Shown one piece after another: positions 44,886 through 57,489 of a stretch of DNA of 64,000 bases. How positions within the stretch are numbered: position 1 is the first letter of the stretch; each line of letters starts with the position of its first letter. The stretch covers positions 1,959,501 to 2,023,500 of the forward strand of contig JAITYX010000088.1 of assembly GCA_021018815.1 (NCBI GenBank), given 5' to 3'. The position numbers and the translations under genes are program-made. The notes beneath the pieces are model-generated. The model was not told where the DNA came from. It did not search any database and was given only the letters and a program-made list of their open reading frames with translations. The DNA is from Talinum fruticosum (Eukaryota; Streptophyta; Magnoliopsida; Caryophyllales; Talinaceae).

Positions 44886-46172
44886 ATGCCGAAAAAGAGG
44901 TTCCCACCCGACTTTCTTGGTTCCGCAACCAAGAAACCTCGCACAAAAAGCCAAAAGGGTCCTTCCAACCCCTCTAAAATCATTGTCACCCAAAACCTAA
45001 CGTTGGATGACAAATTCTTTCCAACCACTAAGTTTTCGTGGTTAAACAAAATCAAAACCACAGGGGTTTATAATTTCCTCTGTTTCAACGAGTTCATCTA
45101 CCCGAATTCGTTTCGAGTTTTACTCCAACCTCTCCAGCTCCGAGGGTATACTCACCTCCGGACTTCAAGACGTTGTGGTCCGAGTCAACGTCTCTCATCT
45201 CCACCGCCTTTTCAAAGTATTTTCTCTTTTCCTCAATAGCAACCCTAGACCTTTCAACGAGGTTGCTGATGAATTCTTTGAGAAGTACGCCAAAGAATTT
45301 CCTGAGTCATGCAAAAACTTCTCTCGTGACTCAACTAAAGTCGAAGCTCGACTTCGTGTTTCTTGCTGATGAGAACCTTCTTCTCTCAGCACTCGAGCAA
45401 AGAGAACCCCAACTCTAAGCATCTCAAAGCTCTTTTTATATCCTCGAGGGCTACGAAGTAGACCTCTTTCCAGCCATAATCGAGTAGATGGCCACTTGTG
45501 CCGGCTCGGACTCGGTCGACAAAATCCACCCAACTTTCTTTCGAGACTCTTCTCACTTTCTTCTTTAAGCAATTCAAAGTTGCTCTTCCCTCGGATCCTA
45601 ATGCGGTTTACGAGGCTGCCATTGTTGTTGGTAGAAAAGAACTCCTTGGGTATGGATACCAAGAGACCCAACCGGGTGCTTGGGTCCATAGCTCATAGCT
45701 CGAGGCCACCTTCTTCGCCTCAAACTCGGACACAAACTCCTCTCTCTCTACCTCCTCCACCTGGTGGTGCCTTCACCTCGGGTGTTTCTCAAGTCCTCTC
45801 TTCCGCCTTGTCCACTTGCTATAATGGACAAGATCTCCTCGGTGTCTACTTAACTCAAGGACACCCTCCGATCATGAAGACTGTCCTCCGGTCTATGACC
45901 ATCACTCAAAAGATCGCTCAATCCCAACTCGGAGAGCAACAAGATGTGCTTCTTGAACTGAAGGCCCTCATGAAGGAGCAAAAGGAGATGATCGAGCTCC
46001 TCCAAGAAAGGCGCTCAAAGGCTGCTCGGGATCCGGTTGACTCGGACACATCCGAGGAATCCTTGAGCCTAGCCAAATCCCCGTCCGAAGGAGAAGAAGA
46101 AGAAGAAGAAAAAGAAGAGGAGCTCGCAGCTGAGGCAGCTCCATCCGAGGAGAAGGAGGAAGGGGAGAAGTA
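44886..46172 (+). pseudogene. Third (envelope-like) frame of the Sirevirus-like element
   Basis: Starts MPKKRFPPDFLGSATKKPR, a basic N-terminus. Next comes a domain with FNEFIYPNSFRVL and, after a frameshift, VRVNVSHLHRLFKVFSLF, resembling the plant transposon domain (PF20167-like) found downstream of pol in Sireviruses. Around 45496-45700 follow LSFETLLTFFFKQFKVALP and AAIVVGRKELLGYGY. The C-terminal part (45830-46172) is QLGEQQDVLLELKALMKEQ followed by a Ser/Glu-rich acidic tail. Position and domain order match the third ORF called envelope-like in SIRE1. I see no signal peptide or membrane segment, so the name is positional only. Broken by frameshifts. Confidence 0.7.
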
Positions 46173-47020
46173 AGAAGAAGAGAAGGAAGAAGCGAGAGAA
46201 GGAAGAAGCGAAGGAGCCGAAGCAGCGAGAGGGACAAGGTGCTCCAGCCCTCCAAACAGAACTCATCGGCTCGGATAGTAGTTTGAGTGGGTCGGAAGAC
46301 CACGGTGACAAAGGTCGATCGGCAGCCGTCCAGCCCGAGCAAGCACCTCCCTCGGTTAAGTTTCGAGAGGATGAACCTCCGGACGACCTGGTTCGGGTCA
46401 TCCATTCAAAGCTGAGCCCGCCCAGAGATCCCTGTGCTACCCCGCCTCAATCGTCAACATCATCCCGCTCTTACCAAGCAAGGCGCACTTGCTCGGTCCT
46501 CCACCTCGACTCGAGTCGCTCCATCTCCACCTTCTTAAATTTTTCTCTTTTCTTTATTTTTTGTCCGGACATACAAAATTGTATCTTCTTGATACATTCT
46601 TCCCTTGTTTGTTTTTTTGTTTTTCTTTGAAAGGCAAGGGGAGAATAATTAGAAAATTTGTGTTATCTTGTTTAGGGGAGATTTTCACACCTCTTTTGTG
46701 TATATATCTTTTACGTGTGAATATTAATGAAGTGATTTCTAAGTTTCAATTTATTTTTCCGAGTTCATCTTGCCCCAATATATCAACTCGGTTACATATT
46801 ACTCTTTCTTGCTCTAATCTATCAACTCGGTTACATTTCTTTTGTGCTCCGATATAAGCAATAGTCTAAGTTTGATTCACCTCATTTCTATGCGATATTT
46901 TAGCTTTTAGCTCTAATGCAATCTAAACTTTAATTGCACTTACATGATCATTGAGAAAGAATGAAAACTCGGGGTTTTAATACTAACAAAGTTTCTATCC
47001 GAGTAAAGAATGTCTTTCAT
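46173..47020 (+). other. 3' untranslated region of element 2
   Basis: Continues the acidic-tail composition to about 46430 with stops, then becomes AT-rich. Two tandem-like copies of ATCAACTCGGTTACAT (46782 and 46821). No frame of its own. Confidence 0.55.
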
Positions 47021-47034
47021 CAAAAAGGGAAGAT
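47021..47034 (+). other. Polypurine tract of element 2
   Basis: AAAAAGGGAAGAT immediately before the 3' LTR start TGAAGACTCGG; this primes plus-strand synthesis in LTR elements. Confidence 0.85.
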
Positions 47035-48527
47035 TGAAGACTCGGACTTTGCATGAAAAACATTCTAAGTACTATCAAGGAATCAGGTACAAACTTCATC
47101 TCTTGTAAGTTTTAATTTCAAGTCATTCTAAGTGCTTTAAAAACTTTTACGAGTATTACGAAACTACCGCATAAGTTTTTCATTTGTTTCGATCGACTGA
47201 GAAAGGATATTCTTGCTCATCTTTTCACATTACAACACTCAGATTTATCGTATGTTCAAACACTCGCTCTAACATGCTTGAACATAGGTCCGACTTCATA
47301 TTCCAAGTTCGGGTGAATTACGACATTAGTTTATTCATCTAGTCAGCTTGTTTTGTTTGAACTTTATCTGTCTAGATCAAGTATTTTTACTCCGATATTC
47401 TTTATCTAACTTGATCTTTCTCCAGACAGACTCGGATGGAATTTGAGTATAATTAATATTAGACTCGAAAATTCCATTCCTTTCGACTCGAGATAATTAT
47501 GCACTTAATTGTCTTAATTAAATTATTATCTGTGTCTAATCTTGGACCAAAGTGTTTTGAACTTTGAGAACCAAAATTTGATTTACTTTTGTAGGTTATC
47601 TAAACGAGGTTATCCTACTTTTGAACTACAAAAGTAACCGGCTTTAAGATATCAAATCGCCAGCAGACAAGGCTTTTTCTACTTCGACCAAGGCCCGAAA
47701 CTATGTTAGGGTTGTCTATTTAAAAACTGGAAATCTTCAACGCTAAGCTCAACGGTGTTTCCACCTTACTTTTCGGACACCACCAGTGGATTGGGACATC
47801 CTAAGGAGTCAAGAGCCGTTGCACAATGTTCACATCTCAACGGATCTTTTCGAGCGACTCGGAAGAACCATTACAACGGTCACAAAGGACATCTAATCAA
47901 AAGCTAGTCACAAAGGCTAATCCGCTTGGTCATCTATAAATAGAAGCCAACTCTCAAGAATTGAAGATTGCTTGGAATCATTGTCAATACACATACTTAA
48001 GCGAAAGTCTTTGTATTCACGTTCAATCTTCTACTTACAACTCCAACTGTGTACTTAACATCCGTCCGAGTTGTAAGGTCTTGTAATTAGTCACAACTTT
48101 CATTCTTACTTTCCGAGTAAGGTCCCTTGACTGAGCTGTAAGGGTTAACTCTTGTCACTAGTCTGTAAAGGTTACGTCGGTTAGGAAGTACTAGATCGGA
48201 TGAGGGAACTTCGAGTCTAGGAAAACCTTGTAAGGAATTGTCTAAGGGAGCAATTCGGTTGAGTTTGTCTACTGTATTTTGTGGATTCAAAATAGTGGAT
48301 TTGACTTGGTGGTTGGATCGAGCACTGGACGTGGTTTTCACGCCCAGGAGTGTTTCCACGTAAATTCCGAGTTCATACTTTTACTGAGTTTAATCTAGAC
48401 TCATACGAGTCTCAAAGTTTGTTTTAAACTTTAATCTTCCATTTATTATTCAAATTTCCTCTTCACCGTATTCACCCCCTCTAGGGTGATTAATTCTCTC
48501 CAAGAGCAAACTTTCGATGTTGTGCAC
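47035..48527 (+). mobile_element. Family B 3' LTR of element 2
   Basis: Begins TGAAGACTCGGACTTTGC and ends AGCAAACTTTCG (CCTTCA expected). 1493 bases. TATA box CTATAAATAG at 47934-47943. Numerous differences from the 5' LTR. It gives the uninterrupted reading TCGAGATAATTATGCACTTAA at the site where the 5' LTR was hit. Confidence 0.92.
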
Positions 48528-50230
48528 TTACTTTTAAAGTAGTAATTGTCTCAAATTAACTCTTCGGAGGTATTATGATATTAAAAGTAAAGGTACACAT
48601 CATTTCACCTGCCATGTGATCATGAAGATAAATGCGCTACCTCATAATTTGATACTAGCTAATACCCGCCCGTTGCCTCAAAACTAACTTTGTAAATAAT
48701 TATTAAAAAACTTTTTGAATAATTATGTGGTACTTTAAAAATAAAAAATATTGAGCATCGGGGTTTTATGTTTTCCCCTAATTTTATAAAATATACATTT
48801 ATTATTATTGTAACAATCTTCACTTATAACACCTCTTACATCAAGAATAATGAGTTCATCCTCAAGCGAAATATATTACAACTAAACAATGGAAACTCTC
48901 TTAAACTATAATAATACAACTAATGGTCAATTCATTTAGGTGGTAACAGACAAAAATCCACTCATCTAAATCCAATAACTATTAACTACGAGTAACCTAC
49001 ATTTCTTTAAGAAAAATGACACTCAACCATATTCACCAACATTCGAACCATATATTATTACCCAAAAGAACAAACCCTTAATAATCAAATTTTCAACTGA
49101 TGCTACCTTGTCATCTCGTAGCTCGACATCTTTGTGTTGAAATATGGTCTCATAAATACAACTAAACCATTGTGAATAGCACCAACGGAGAATAACTCAT
49201 TATTAGTCACCTCCCCGCCCCTCCAAAACAAACCATCAAGAGCAATTACATATTCGTACTCAATAATACAATACCCAACACCGATGGGAAACTTTACATG
49301 TATTTATCAATGCACTCACTTCAATTTTTAGCCCAAGAAATGGAGATCGAAACACCCAAAACTCTCATTTTCACAAACTAATAATAATACATGTTAATAT
49401 GGCCCGGAAGAAAAACATGGGGAAAGAAAAGTCATTAATTTTAACCATAAAAGTTCTTTACGACCACCGCAGTCAAAGATCAAACATCGGGAGCCCATAT
49501 CGGAATTCCAAAGGGTAGCCTACATTCCAAAAAATAAACTTAAAATCAACAATTTCAACAACTCTTGAAAATTTCGTATCTGAAATATTTTAGAGAAAAT
49601 CACATATCAAATACCCTATTTCCATTGAATTAGCCAACTATTATTGTTTGTTTTAAGGTAAGCATTCAAAATATGCATTAAACAAAATAATTAAACTACA
49701 TCTACGAATTGAACAAAATAACACCAAATTCAAACCGAAAGAAGGCCAAAAAATACATTTATTACTTGTTTAACAAAGACCTGGTAGTCATCTAAAGAAG
49801 ATTTTCTTATTTTGGCAATGTAATGACCAACTATCTGCTACTCTATTAGATTATACGACCAAACCCCGAAACACCTTTAGTTGAATTATTTTCAAGTAAA
49901 TTAGCTTCAAAATGTAAAAAGTGGTAGAAAATTCACAAAAGTTTACAAACAACATAAAATTTTAAGATACTTATATTTTTGCCTTCAAATTTAATAGAAC
50001 CAACGTCTCCTTCAAATATATTACTCCCAAATAGTAAAAATCGGAATTAAATACTATGGTTCCCGACATTAATCAAAAGTATCATCTACTAACTTCTCTA
50101 CATAATTTAGTACTTTGTTAATAAAATGTTCAAGTTATAATCTTATAAGTTTTTCGAGCCTCTACAATGTCAATTCTACGGAAGGAGAAACGGGCCTAAA
50201 TTTGAAATTGAACAGTCGCCTTTATACAAC
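48528..50230. other. AT-rich low-repeat stretch, no gene seen
   Basis: No long frame, RNA gene or recognisable element. It could be old intergenic DNA or introns of an unrecognised gene. Confidence 0.45.
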
Positions 50231-50390
50231 TCACGCGAGCACGCGCGCACGCACACACACACACACACACACACACAAGGCCCGACAGGATACCAAAATA
50301 ACCACCCCAACCCTTCCCTCACACACACACACACAAGGCCTGGCAGGATACCAAAATAACCACCCCAACCCTTCCCTCACCTCCACCTTG
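50231..50390. repeat. (CA)n microsatellite with 64-bp duplication
   Basis: A CG/CA run (50231-50275) is followed by AAGGCCCGACAGGATACCAA..., ending in CCAACCCTTCCCTCA; this unit plus a second CA run recurs at once (AAGGCCTGGCAGGATACCAA). Units differ at two bases. Confidence 0.92.
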
Positions 50391-52124
50391 AAAGCTTCAC
50401 ACTTGGAAAGAAAATCTAAATTTAAAAAACAGAACAATGGAAGATTTATACTATATGTTATTACTTTCAATAAATTAAAGGCTGAGAGAGTAAACCTTCA
50501 TATTCTAGACTAACACGGTTCCGCAATGGTAATAGTGAAAGACATCCAACAAATGATAAGGAATGAACGTAAAGGGCTAATGAGTAATTTAAAGTTGGAG
50601 TTGAGGAGGAGACGACAAAAGGGAGAATGGGGGTAGTGGGAGATAAAGATGGAAATAAGATTGAAAATAAAGGGGTCATATAGAATGAAGGGAGGGCTGA
50701 GGGGGACATAAAAAAATAGTGGAGGCATAAATCAACATCTAGGCATATGGAAAAGAGATTGGAGGACAAGATGATAAGAGGGAAGCTTGAGGGTCAAGGA
50801 AATCAAGAATTGGGAGTTTCAATTTGGATTTTGGTGATTGAAGGAGAGTCCAGATTTTGAAAGAATGGGCTATATGGGAAAGCGAGAGAGAGAGAGGGAG
50901 AGAGAGGGAGAGAGAGAGAGAGAGAGAGAGAGGTGGAATGACAAGAGTGTGCACCGATTACAAAGTTATAGGGAGTGGAAGAGACTTGTCGAGACTCAAG
51001 AGCGATTATAAGACTAATAGAATCGACGACATTACTAAAGTCAACATTTGTTTTTTTAATTTCCAGAAATTCTAAAACATCAACGGCTGAGATACTCCAA
51101 TATGTAAAATCGACAGTTGTTTCCCGATATTCCACAATTCACGGTCAACAAAGTCAAAACTACTTTCCTTTAATAATTTAATAGATTCTCATTTTCCTGC
51201 GAGTGCTCTTTCTTTTCATTTTTTTGGGTGTTACTTAATGTAGTAGTAGTCATTATTTGCTTGCTTAATATGACATCGAAATCATACGACTATTATCTCG
51301 CACATCTTTCCCCAATTTATCAAATAGCCACAAACACAAGAAAAATCCATTCAAAAAAGGATCCCAATGAAATGTCCACAACTCAAAATACAAAATAAAA
51401 TCACCAAAAAATCAAGAACCTAACTGATTGTAAAGCTACCCATAGAATATCATATCCATAGTACCATAAAATAATTGGATCATCAATTAAAATACAAAAA
51501 AAATTGCCTAACATAGTAGAAATCTAATATGAAAATCCAGAATTGAATCAACCTCCAACACCCAAGTTGCTCTTACCATCGAAAATATACCAACAAAAAT
51601 CCTGAGAAAGACATTTCGACAATTATGTATAAAATCAAATGATACGACAATATAAATTAGAGGAAATTAGCTTTAAGCATGGAGGTGGTCAACAACCGCA
51701 AACTAAAACAAAGAAACTAACTTTCTTGAACTCATATTTCGATTCATCGCTTTCCCTTCTTTGCACTTTACTCCATTGCTTTGTAGATAAAAATCAAATG
51801 AAAACCTTGAACCCGATAACTCAAAAAATACAACATAATGAACCAAACTACAAATTAATCATTATAAAAATAAACAAATTAATCATTCAACACAAATTTA
51901 TAAAAGAAAGGAAATTGGGAAAGAGAGCTAAAAGAGTACAAACAATTAGGGTTTCTATGGAAAAAATCAAGTTTCACTTTCCGCTTTGTTTTCTTCATCT
52001 CCTTGTAATTCCTCCACAAATACCTCTCGCTAGCCATGTCGAGGAATGCCCATAACCTATTTAGAATCATCTGCAATTCCACAATACCCAGATTTCAAAA
52101 TCCCTAAATTTCTCAAAAATCCCT
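50391..52124. other. AT-rich stretch with a GA microsatellite
   Basis: Contains GA repeats at 50883-50931. Frames on either strand (72-138 codons) have chance-like or repeat-driven composition and I recognise none. Plus-strand 51045-51065 resembles a polypyrimidine/AG splice acceptor but has no supported exon. Confidence 0.45.
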
Positions 52125-52780
52125 TGTAAACACAAATTTCGAGTCTAAAATAAATAAAGACAGAAAATTGAGAAATAAATATAATTTGTATTGATTTTTT
52201 TTTTAATGAGTACAATTTACGTATTGAATATAATTGATGTAATCATTTGATTCAATCTCCCTATAACTTTAACGATTCGAGGGTGTTGTAGCTCGAACGT
52301 CGATGAAGAGTCGAGATGATGAATACTTGTGTGGTTCTTGATTCGAGATGTCTTTGAAAGTCTTGAATTTAAATTCTTAACTTTGATTTTTGAATAGTTG
52401 CGAGCTTTGATCCTTAACGCTTGATAGTTGGATGCTATTTGTATTATGAGCTCTAGATTTTACAAATGTTGAATGTTCTTGAAAAAAATGAAGGGATGAT
52501 CTCTATTTATAACCTCTTTTGGAGTTAGGGTTTGAGTTGAGTTTTGGGTCCAATCTCCATAGTTAAGTAATTATTTGTTAAAAGAAATATTTACTATTTA
52601 CTTGCATCACTAGCAACACGTGGCAACTTCTAATTAGTTGGAATTTAATACGTTTTGATTTTAATTTTAAACGTCTTCCGAATCTACTTTTGACACGTGG
52701 CAATTTGCAATAGGCCAAATAAAAAATAATTTAATTTTCTACATGGCGACATGTAATTGGCTACAAATTTTTGCCTCGTA
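52125..52780 (-). promoter_or_regulatory. Promoter-like block (G-boxes and TATA), possible LTR
   Basis: On the minus strand: two G-boxes within near-identical ACACGTGGCAA words (CACGTG at 52617-52622 and 52694-52699), a related CATGGCGACATG word near 52743, and then GTTATAAATAGAG (52513-52501). About 375 bases further, the minus strand reads AATTTGTGTTTACA at 52125. The layout fits a U3-TATA-R/U5 LTR of about 0.65 kb with TG...CA ends, but I could not find a target duplication or an adjoining primer site. A host promoter is the alternative. Confidence 0.5.
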
Positions 52781-53199
52781 CAAATGCCCCTTGGAGAGTC
52801 GACTGCGTACACGAAGTACACCAATTTTTTGAGTGTTTGGAGTGGTTGGATCTCAAATATTTGGAAGGTGATTGATATGGATCAGTTACAATCACCATCT
52901 CAAAGTAGAATTCTTCTTCTTTTTTTTTTATTTTTACAATATCGAAATTACCTAGGGCATATGTTGAGACTTATTTAGGTATAATTCACGGGATCTAATA
53001 ATTCACGAGATCTCCTCTTTTTTTGGTCTAATAGATGAGTTCTCGAAACTTTTCTTGAAAGAAAAATATAATGACTTAGTAAAATTTACTGACACCAGGA
53101 GAGTAAACTTAAAGGATTCACAAGTGAGGAAGTTACAATTTCCTATTTGTGGGCAATAAATGATAACTATGAGTCCCTGCCTTCACACCAAAAGCTAAC

Positions 53200-53760
53200 A
53201 AATAATTCAATTTCACTCTCTCCTCCAGGAGGCCTCCGAGCTTCAGCAACAATGGCTGCTCCATCTCATCCTCTTCTTCCTCTTTTCCCGGATTATCACC
53301 ATTAACAGCCCCTCACTGCTCGGTCCTTCAGTCTCTGCCGCTGCCCGCTTCTTCCGGTCCTCGAGCCAGCGTTTCTTTCAGGCGCGTAGGTCTCCATCCG
53401 AAAAGCCGCTCTCCGAGTTTCTAAGCCATCGATCGCGTTGCCGTCTCTCTCAACCCCTCCGCCGGTTGACAGCTTCGTTCTGGGAAAAGGCGGCGCCACA
53501 GCTTTCCAGCTTCGACCCAACTCCTCTGTCCGTCTTCTCTCTTTTCTCCGGCAGACGCTGAACCAGGTGTTTCACTTTCCTCTCGTTTTCGGAACCCGGC
53601 GACATGAACACCAAACGCTGCCTGATTTTCATCCAGATGTGGGCGGTGCCTTTTCCCCTTTGGACCAACGATGGTCTGAAGTGTTGAAGCCAAAGAAAGC
53701 TAATGGAGATGAGATTTTGTGTAGACCCATTTGGGGGTTTTCTCCTTGATAGAGACATTA
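53200..53760 (+). other. GC-rich exon-like block, gene unknown
   Basis: Marked rise in GC and Ser/Pro/Arg-rich codons in a region otherwise AT-rich. The ATG at 53252 (AACAATGGCTGCTCC, a good plant start context) gives only 17 codons before a stop. A second plus frame (53438-53749) is open for 103 codons and the minus strand is open too. The N-terminal Ser-rich text recalls an organelle-targeting leader, but nothing downstream matches a protein I know. It may be the first exon of a decayed or undescribed host gene. Confidence 0.3.
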
Positions 53761-54583
53761 GAATGCAGTGGCGAACTGGGTGCTGGAGACACCATCCCAC
53801 ATTCTTCATTCCTCCTTTTCGTCAGATTTAATAGCTTTGATAATGAAGTAGGAGGCTTATAGGATATTTGTGAATTTTGGTTCCGAGTCCAATTCTGAGT
53901 TGGTTTCTAAGTCTGAATTAATCAAGACTCTGAATTCTGAATTGTACGAATCAAGCACCGAAAACTATTCGGAATTGTTTCTCACACCTGTTTTCAGCGA
54001 GCTGCAGAGGTCTCCAAATTGCATAAAAGTTCTGTTTGATTTTTTTTTCTTTTACTCATCCCCAATATCATCTAAGGATAAAATTTGAGTTTTTGTAAAT
54101 GACTCAGAATGTGAAACTTGTGGTTGCGAAATGACTATATAAATGAGGGTAGATGTTGTTGGTCATTCATCCCATGCTTCTGTTCTTTTGTGTCCCCTGT
54201 ACTTCTGAATTTTCTTTCGAATTTTTGTCTCCGATTTTCAAAATTTGCAGTTTCTTCTTTCTGGATTTTCGAAGTTTGAAAGTTCTTCTTCTTCACTTGT
54301 TCTTCAACCCGAAATTATTCCTTCACTCTTCAACCGGAACTTTCCATGGTTGAATTTCGGTGTATTCAGATCTGCAACTCTTTTCTACTTTTTATTGTTT
54401 GATGACTGAACTTTCATATTCAGCCATGGCATTGATGTTGTTTTGTCAAGTATCAATTTTCGTTGACGGCAAAGAACTGAATCGATGATGACAAAAATTC
54501 ATTTTTGGCGATGACAAAATTGATGGCGAAGAATTACAGAACAATTTGCATAAATTGCCTCCAGGTGTTCTTCCCAGCCTAAC
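53761..54583. other. AT-rich stretch after the exon-like block
   Basis: One 72-codon Ser/Glu-rich plus frame (53870-54088) and T-rich sequence. Nothing recognised. Confidence 0.35.
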
Positions 54584-55195
54584 TGTAACGCCGTTATTAA
54601 ATAATTAAGTAATTAACAGTGAAAAACTTGTAAATTGGGAGACGTTATCACCGTTTTTATAATGAAAATAAGGCAAATTCATTTGAAGCAAATTAATTAT
54701 TCAAACAATTTATGTAGCAATCCAATCCAAATTTTCTTCACCGAAAATGAAATCTTTAAAATCCCGAGGATCGACTTGGAGAGGAATCATGAGCCAAGAG
54801 ACAAAGGAAGGGACTAACATGTATGGGGTCAAGACGAATAGCCGAACATCACTTCTCCGACCAGACTTTATTTTTTCTTCCTCTTTAAACCTTAGGTGTA
54901 ATTGTGAATAGTCCGCCATGCACTCGAGTTCCTAAAAATTTTAAAACACGAAACAATAGACGTGTGAGTTAGAAGCTCGATACATTACCGTTATAAAATA
55001 AAATTATACTTTAAGTGCTCTTAAATCATGCATATCTTAAATCATTTTTCTTGAATAAACAGGTTTGCAAACTTGTCAATTACCGATTTGCTTTGCTTGA
55101 TTTAGCCAAACTTAGGACCCCGTCTCGTGAAGCAATCAATCATGGGATCCGACTCCTAGGTTCATTAAACCATAAGGCGATCAGTCGTGAACAAT

Positions 55196-55376
55196 TGAAC
55201 GATTAAACGATTAAACGATTAACGATTCACGTGCACAATTGAACAATTAACGATTCCGTTCACAATTGAACAATTAACGATTCCGTGAACAATTTGACGG
55301 TTAACGATTACGTGAACAATTGAACAATTAACGGTTAACGATTACGTGAACAATTGAACAATTAACGGTTAAATGC
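55196..55376. repeat. Tandem array of ACAATTGAACAATTAACG units
   Basis: Five or so units of 30-45 bases built from GTGAACAATTGAACAATTAA and CGGTTAACGATTAC. The left edge is a run of ACGATTAA. Confidence 0.88.
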
Positions 55377-55418
55377 TCGCTAGCGAGCAACGTTGTCCAG
55401 GTGTCCCGGATCAACCAT

Positions 55419-55466
55419 TTACAATTACGATTACGATTACAATTACGATTACGATTACGATTACAT
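55419..55466. repeat. (TTACGA)n / (TTACAA)n hexamer run
   Basis: About eight units of ATTACG/ATTACA. Not the plant telomere repeat. Confidence 0.9.
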
Positions 55467-57489
55467 TCATTAATGGATCGTCATAACGATTAATGGGTCC
55501 TTTGCATGGCCAAATCATGATAAATTGTGAAAAACTTATTTATGAATGCAATGAATTGTAAGCGCTAACTATTAATCCGTAAAGCTTTTACCTTTAGTAT
55601 AAATGTACAGGGAATAACGTACCTCGGCGTATCGAATACTTGAATTGCTTATTGTTTCTTCAACGCAATTTCAATTCTATTTCTGTTTCCAAAACGACTC
55701 TACTTTTGTAGGTTACTAATCTTTTAACAATATTTATATGCATTTACGATCACCAAACTCGTTACTTTTCGAGTACCTATCCATATTATTTCCTTTCGAT
55801 CTCGATATTCATACATTTCCCGAAATAAGCTACGATGATATAGTTCGAATTCGTATATAACAATTGATGAGTTTAATTTCCCATTCTTTTAATAAAACTC
55901 AAGTTTGATCTTTTACTTCTATCATTTACGGTATGTGTTCAATGTAGCCTAACCTTAATTGTAACACTCGTTTCATCCGGTATGCCCGGATGTCCTCTTA
56001 TCTCGTAAACCAAATATACTTCCTACTTAAGGTGTTGGTTTGGTTTTCGAATTTTCGAAAAATTTTGGCGGGGTTTCGTTTGAAACATGACCTAACCATT
56101 AGGCTAAAAGCCTTAAAAACCTGCATAAAATCCACAATAAAACTCAACGAGCCACACGCTTAGAGTACACAACTCAACGACCACACGCCGGAGTGTATTT
56201 ACAACCATAAAAACAAAGTTTCAACCAATATATAACTCGAGGTTATAATCTCGTCAATATTCTCATTTTCTTGTGCTCATGAACTTTTCGATTTTTTATC
56301 ACGACAAGAACCTTCATACATATATATTTATAGCTAGCTTTAGTTAAGCAATTTAATCATAAAAATCCCGATTATCGGGAGATGGCCCCGTACGATTAAT
56401 ATCTTTATGAGTAGTACCCATAATCGGTTAACGATTGAGTAGATCGTAGACAAAATAGTAAAACTCATTAATATTCTAATATGTTAACATTTAAATATTT
56501 TGAAAAGTATACATAGTAACGTACCTAAGGTGGTTTTTCGTTTTCCTTTAAATATCGTTGTTCGTTATTTTCTCCGAACATGTCATTCCCATCGATTTTC
56601 TATTTTCGGGAAGAAATTTGATTTATGCATTAATAAACTTAATAGCTACTCTCTATTTGTTGTAAACTTTTCACATTTGACTTCCTCTATTTCCCCACTT
56701 ATTACTCAAATTCATTTGAATTTCTAACTTCCTTTAATTCTGTAAATTTCTTTTGCCCTCTCCTCCTCCTACTCAATCCAACATTCGAATTTTCCTTTCA
56801 AGCCAAGTCTCACATTAAGTAATTTGTCGAATTCTCGCAAAGATCATTGCACATTGAATTATTCTTGTCCTTTCACCACCATATCACTTATTATCACCAA
56901 ATTACTAACTTCACCAAAGTCTCTATTAATTTCAGTAAAGTTCCCAAGTATAACCCAATTTCATTTTTCAATCAAGCTTAACATAACCTAACTTTTAATC
57001 ACTTTCCCTTGATCATATATCTATCCTCCCATCCACTTTCTACATTTCAAATTAATTCGAACTTGTACAATTAGAACAAGACTAAATCACGTTAATTTAC
57101 TCAAGTTTAGCACACATACAAACCAATAAATTCAATCCTCCATCAATCTTCAATGTCTCATTTACACATTCTCGAAACCAACTCCCAACAACATACATGT
57201 TCGTATTCCTAATCATCCTCAATATCTTTCTTCCAATTCCTCCACAACTAAATAATTCATTCATACTCATATTAAAGTTAAACAAACACATTCATAATTA
57301 CAAATACACCCAAATCAATTTCCAATTCCACTTCAACACATAATAATCCCTAAATTCAATTTCATTTTCTCCCACAATTCTTTCACTTCCACCACAATTA
57401 ATTCACAATTCACATATACTTGTCTAATTATTCAATAATAACATAAATTCGTGATAAGATTTACTTAGAAATTAAGGATTAGAGATATA

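Larger units (their letters stand above)
33063..48527 (+). mobile_element. Sirevirus-like Copia element 2, near full length
   Basis: Plus-strand order: 5' LTR (33063-33550 and 35151-36179), primer site, gag, protease, integrase, RT, RNase H, third envelope-like frame, polypurine tract, 3' LTR (47035-48527). Without its two later insertions it is about 10.9 kb, the size range of Sireviruses. All coding parts carry stops or frameshifts, and the two LTRs have many differences, so it is old. Flanking bases (TTAAT left, ATGTT right) are not a duplication, and the last bases of the right LTR are mutated. Confidence 0.9.

Noticed and set aside
45195..45689. 164-codon minus-strand frame
   Set aside because: Shadow of the third frame of the Sirevirus-like element on the opposite strand.
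46069..46405. Minus-strand frames with Phe/Leu runs as membrane proteins
   Set aside because: They are the complement of a GAA/GAG-rich acidic tail.
51639..52055. 138-codon plus frame as a gene
   Set aside because: AT-rich Lys/Ile/Asn composition, no start context or similarity recognised, and equal-length frames occur by chance in such DNA.
55419..55466. Interstitial telomere repeat
   Set aside because: Units are TTACGA/TTACAA, not TTTAGGG.
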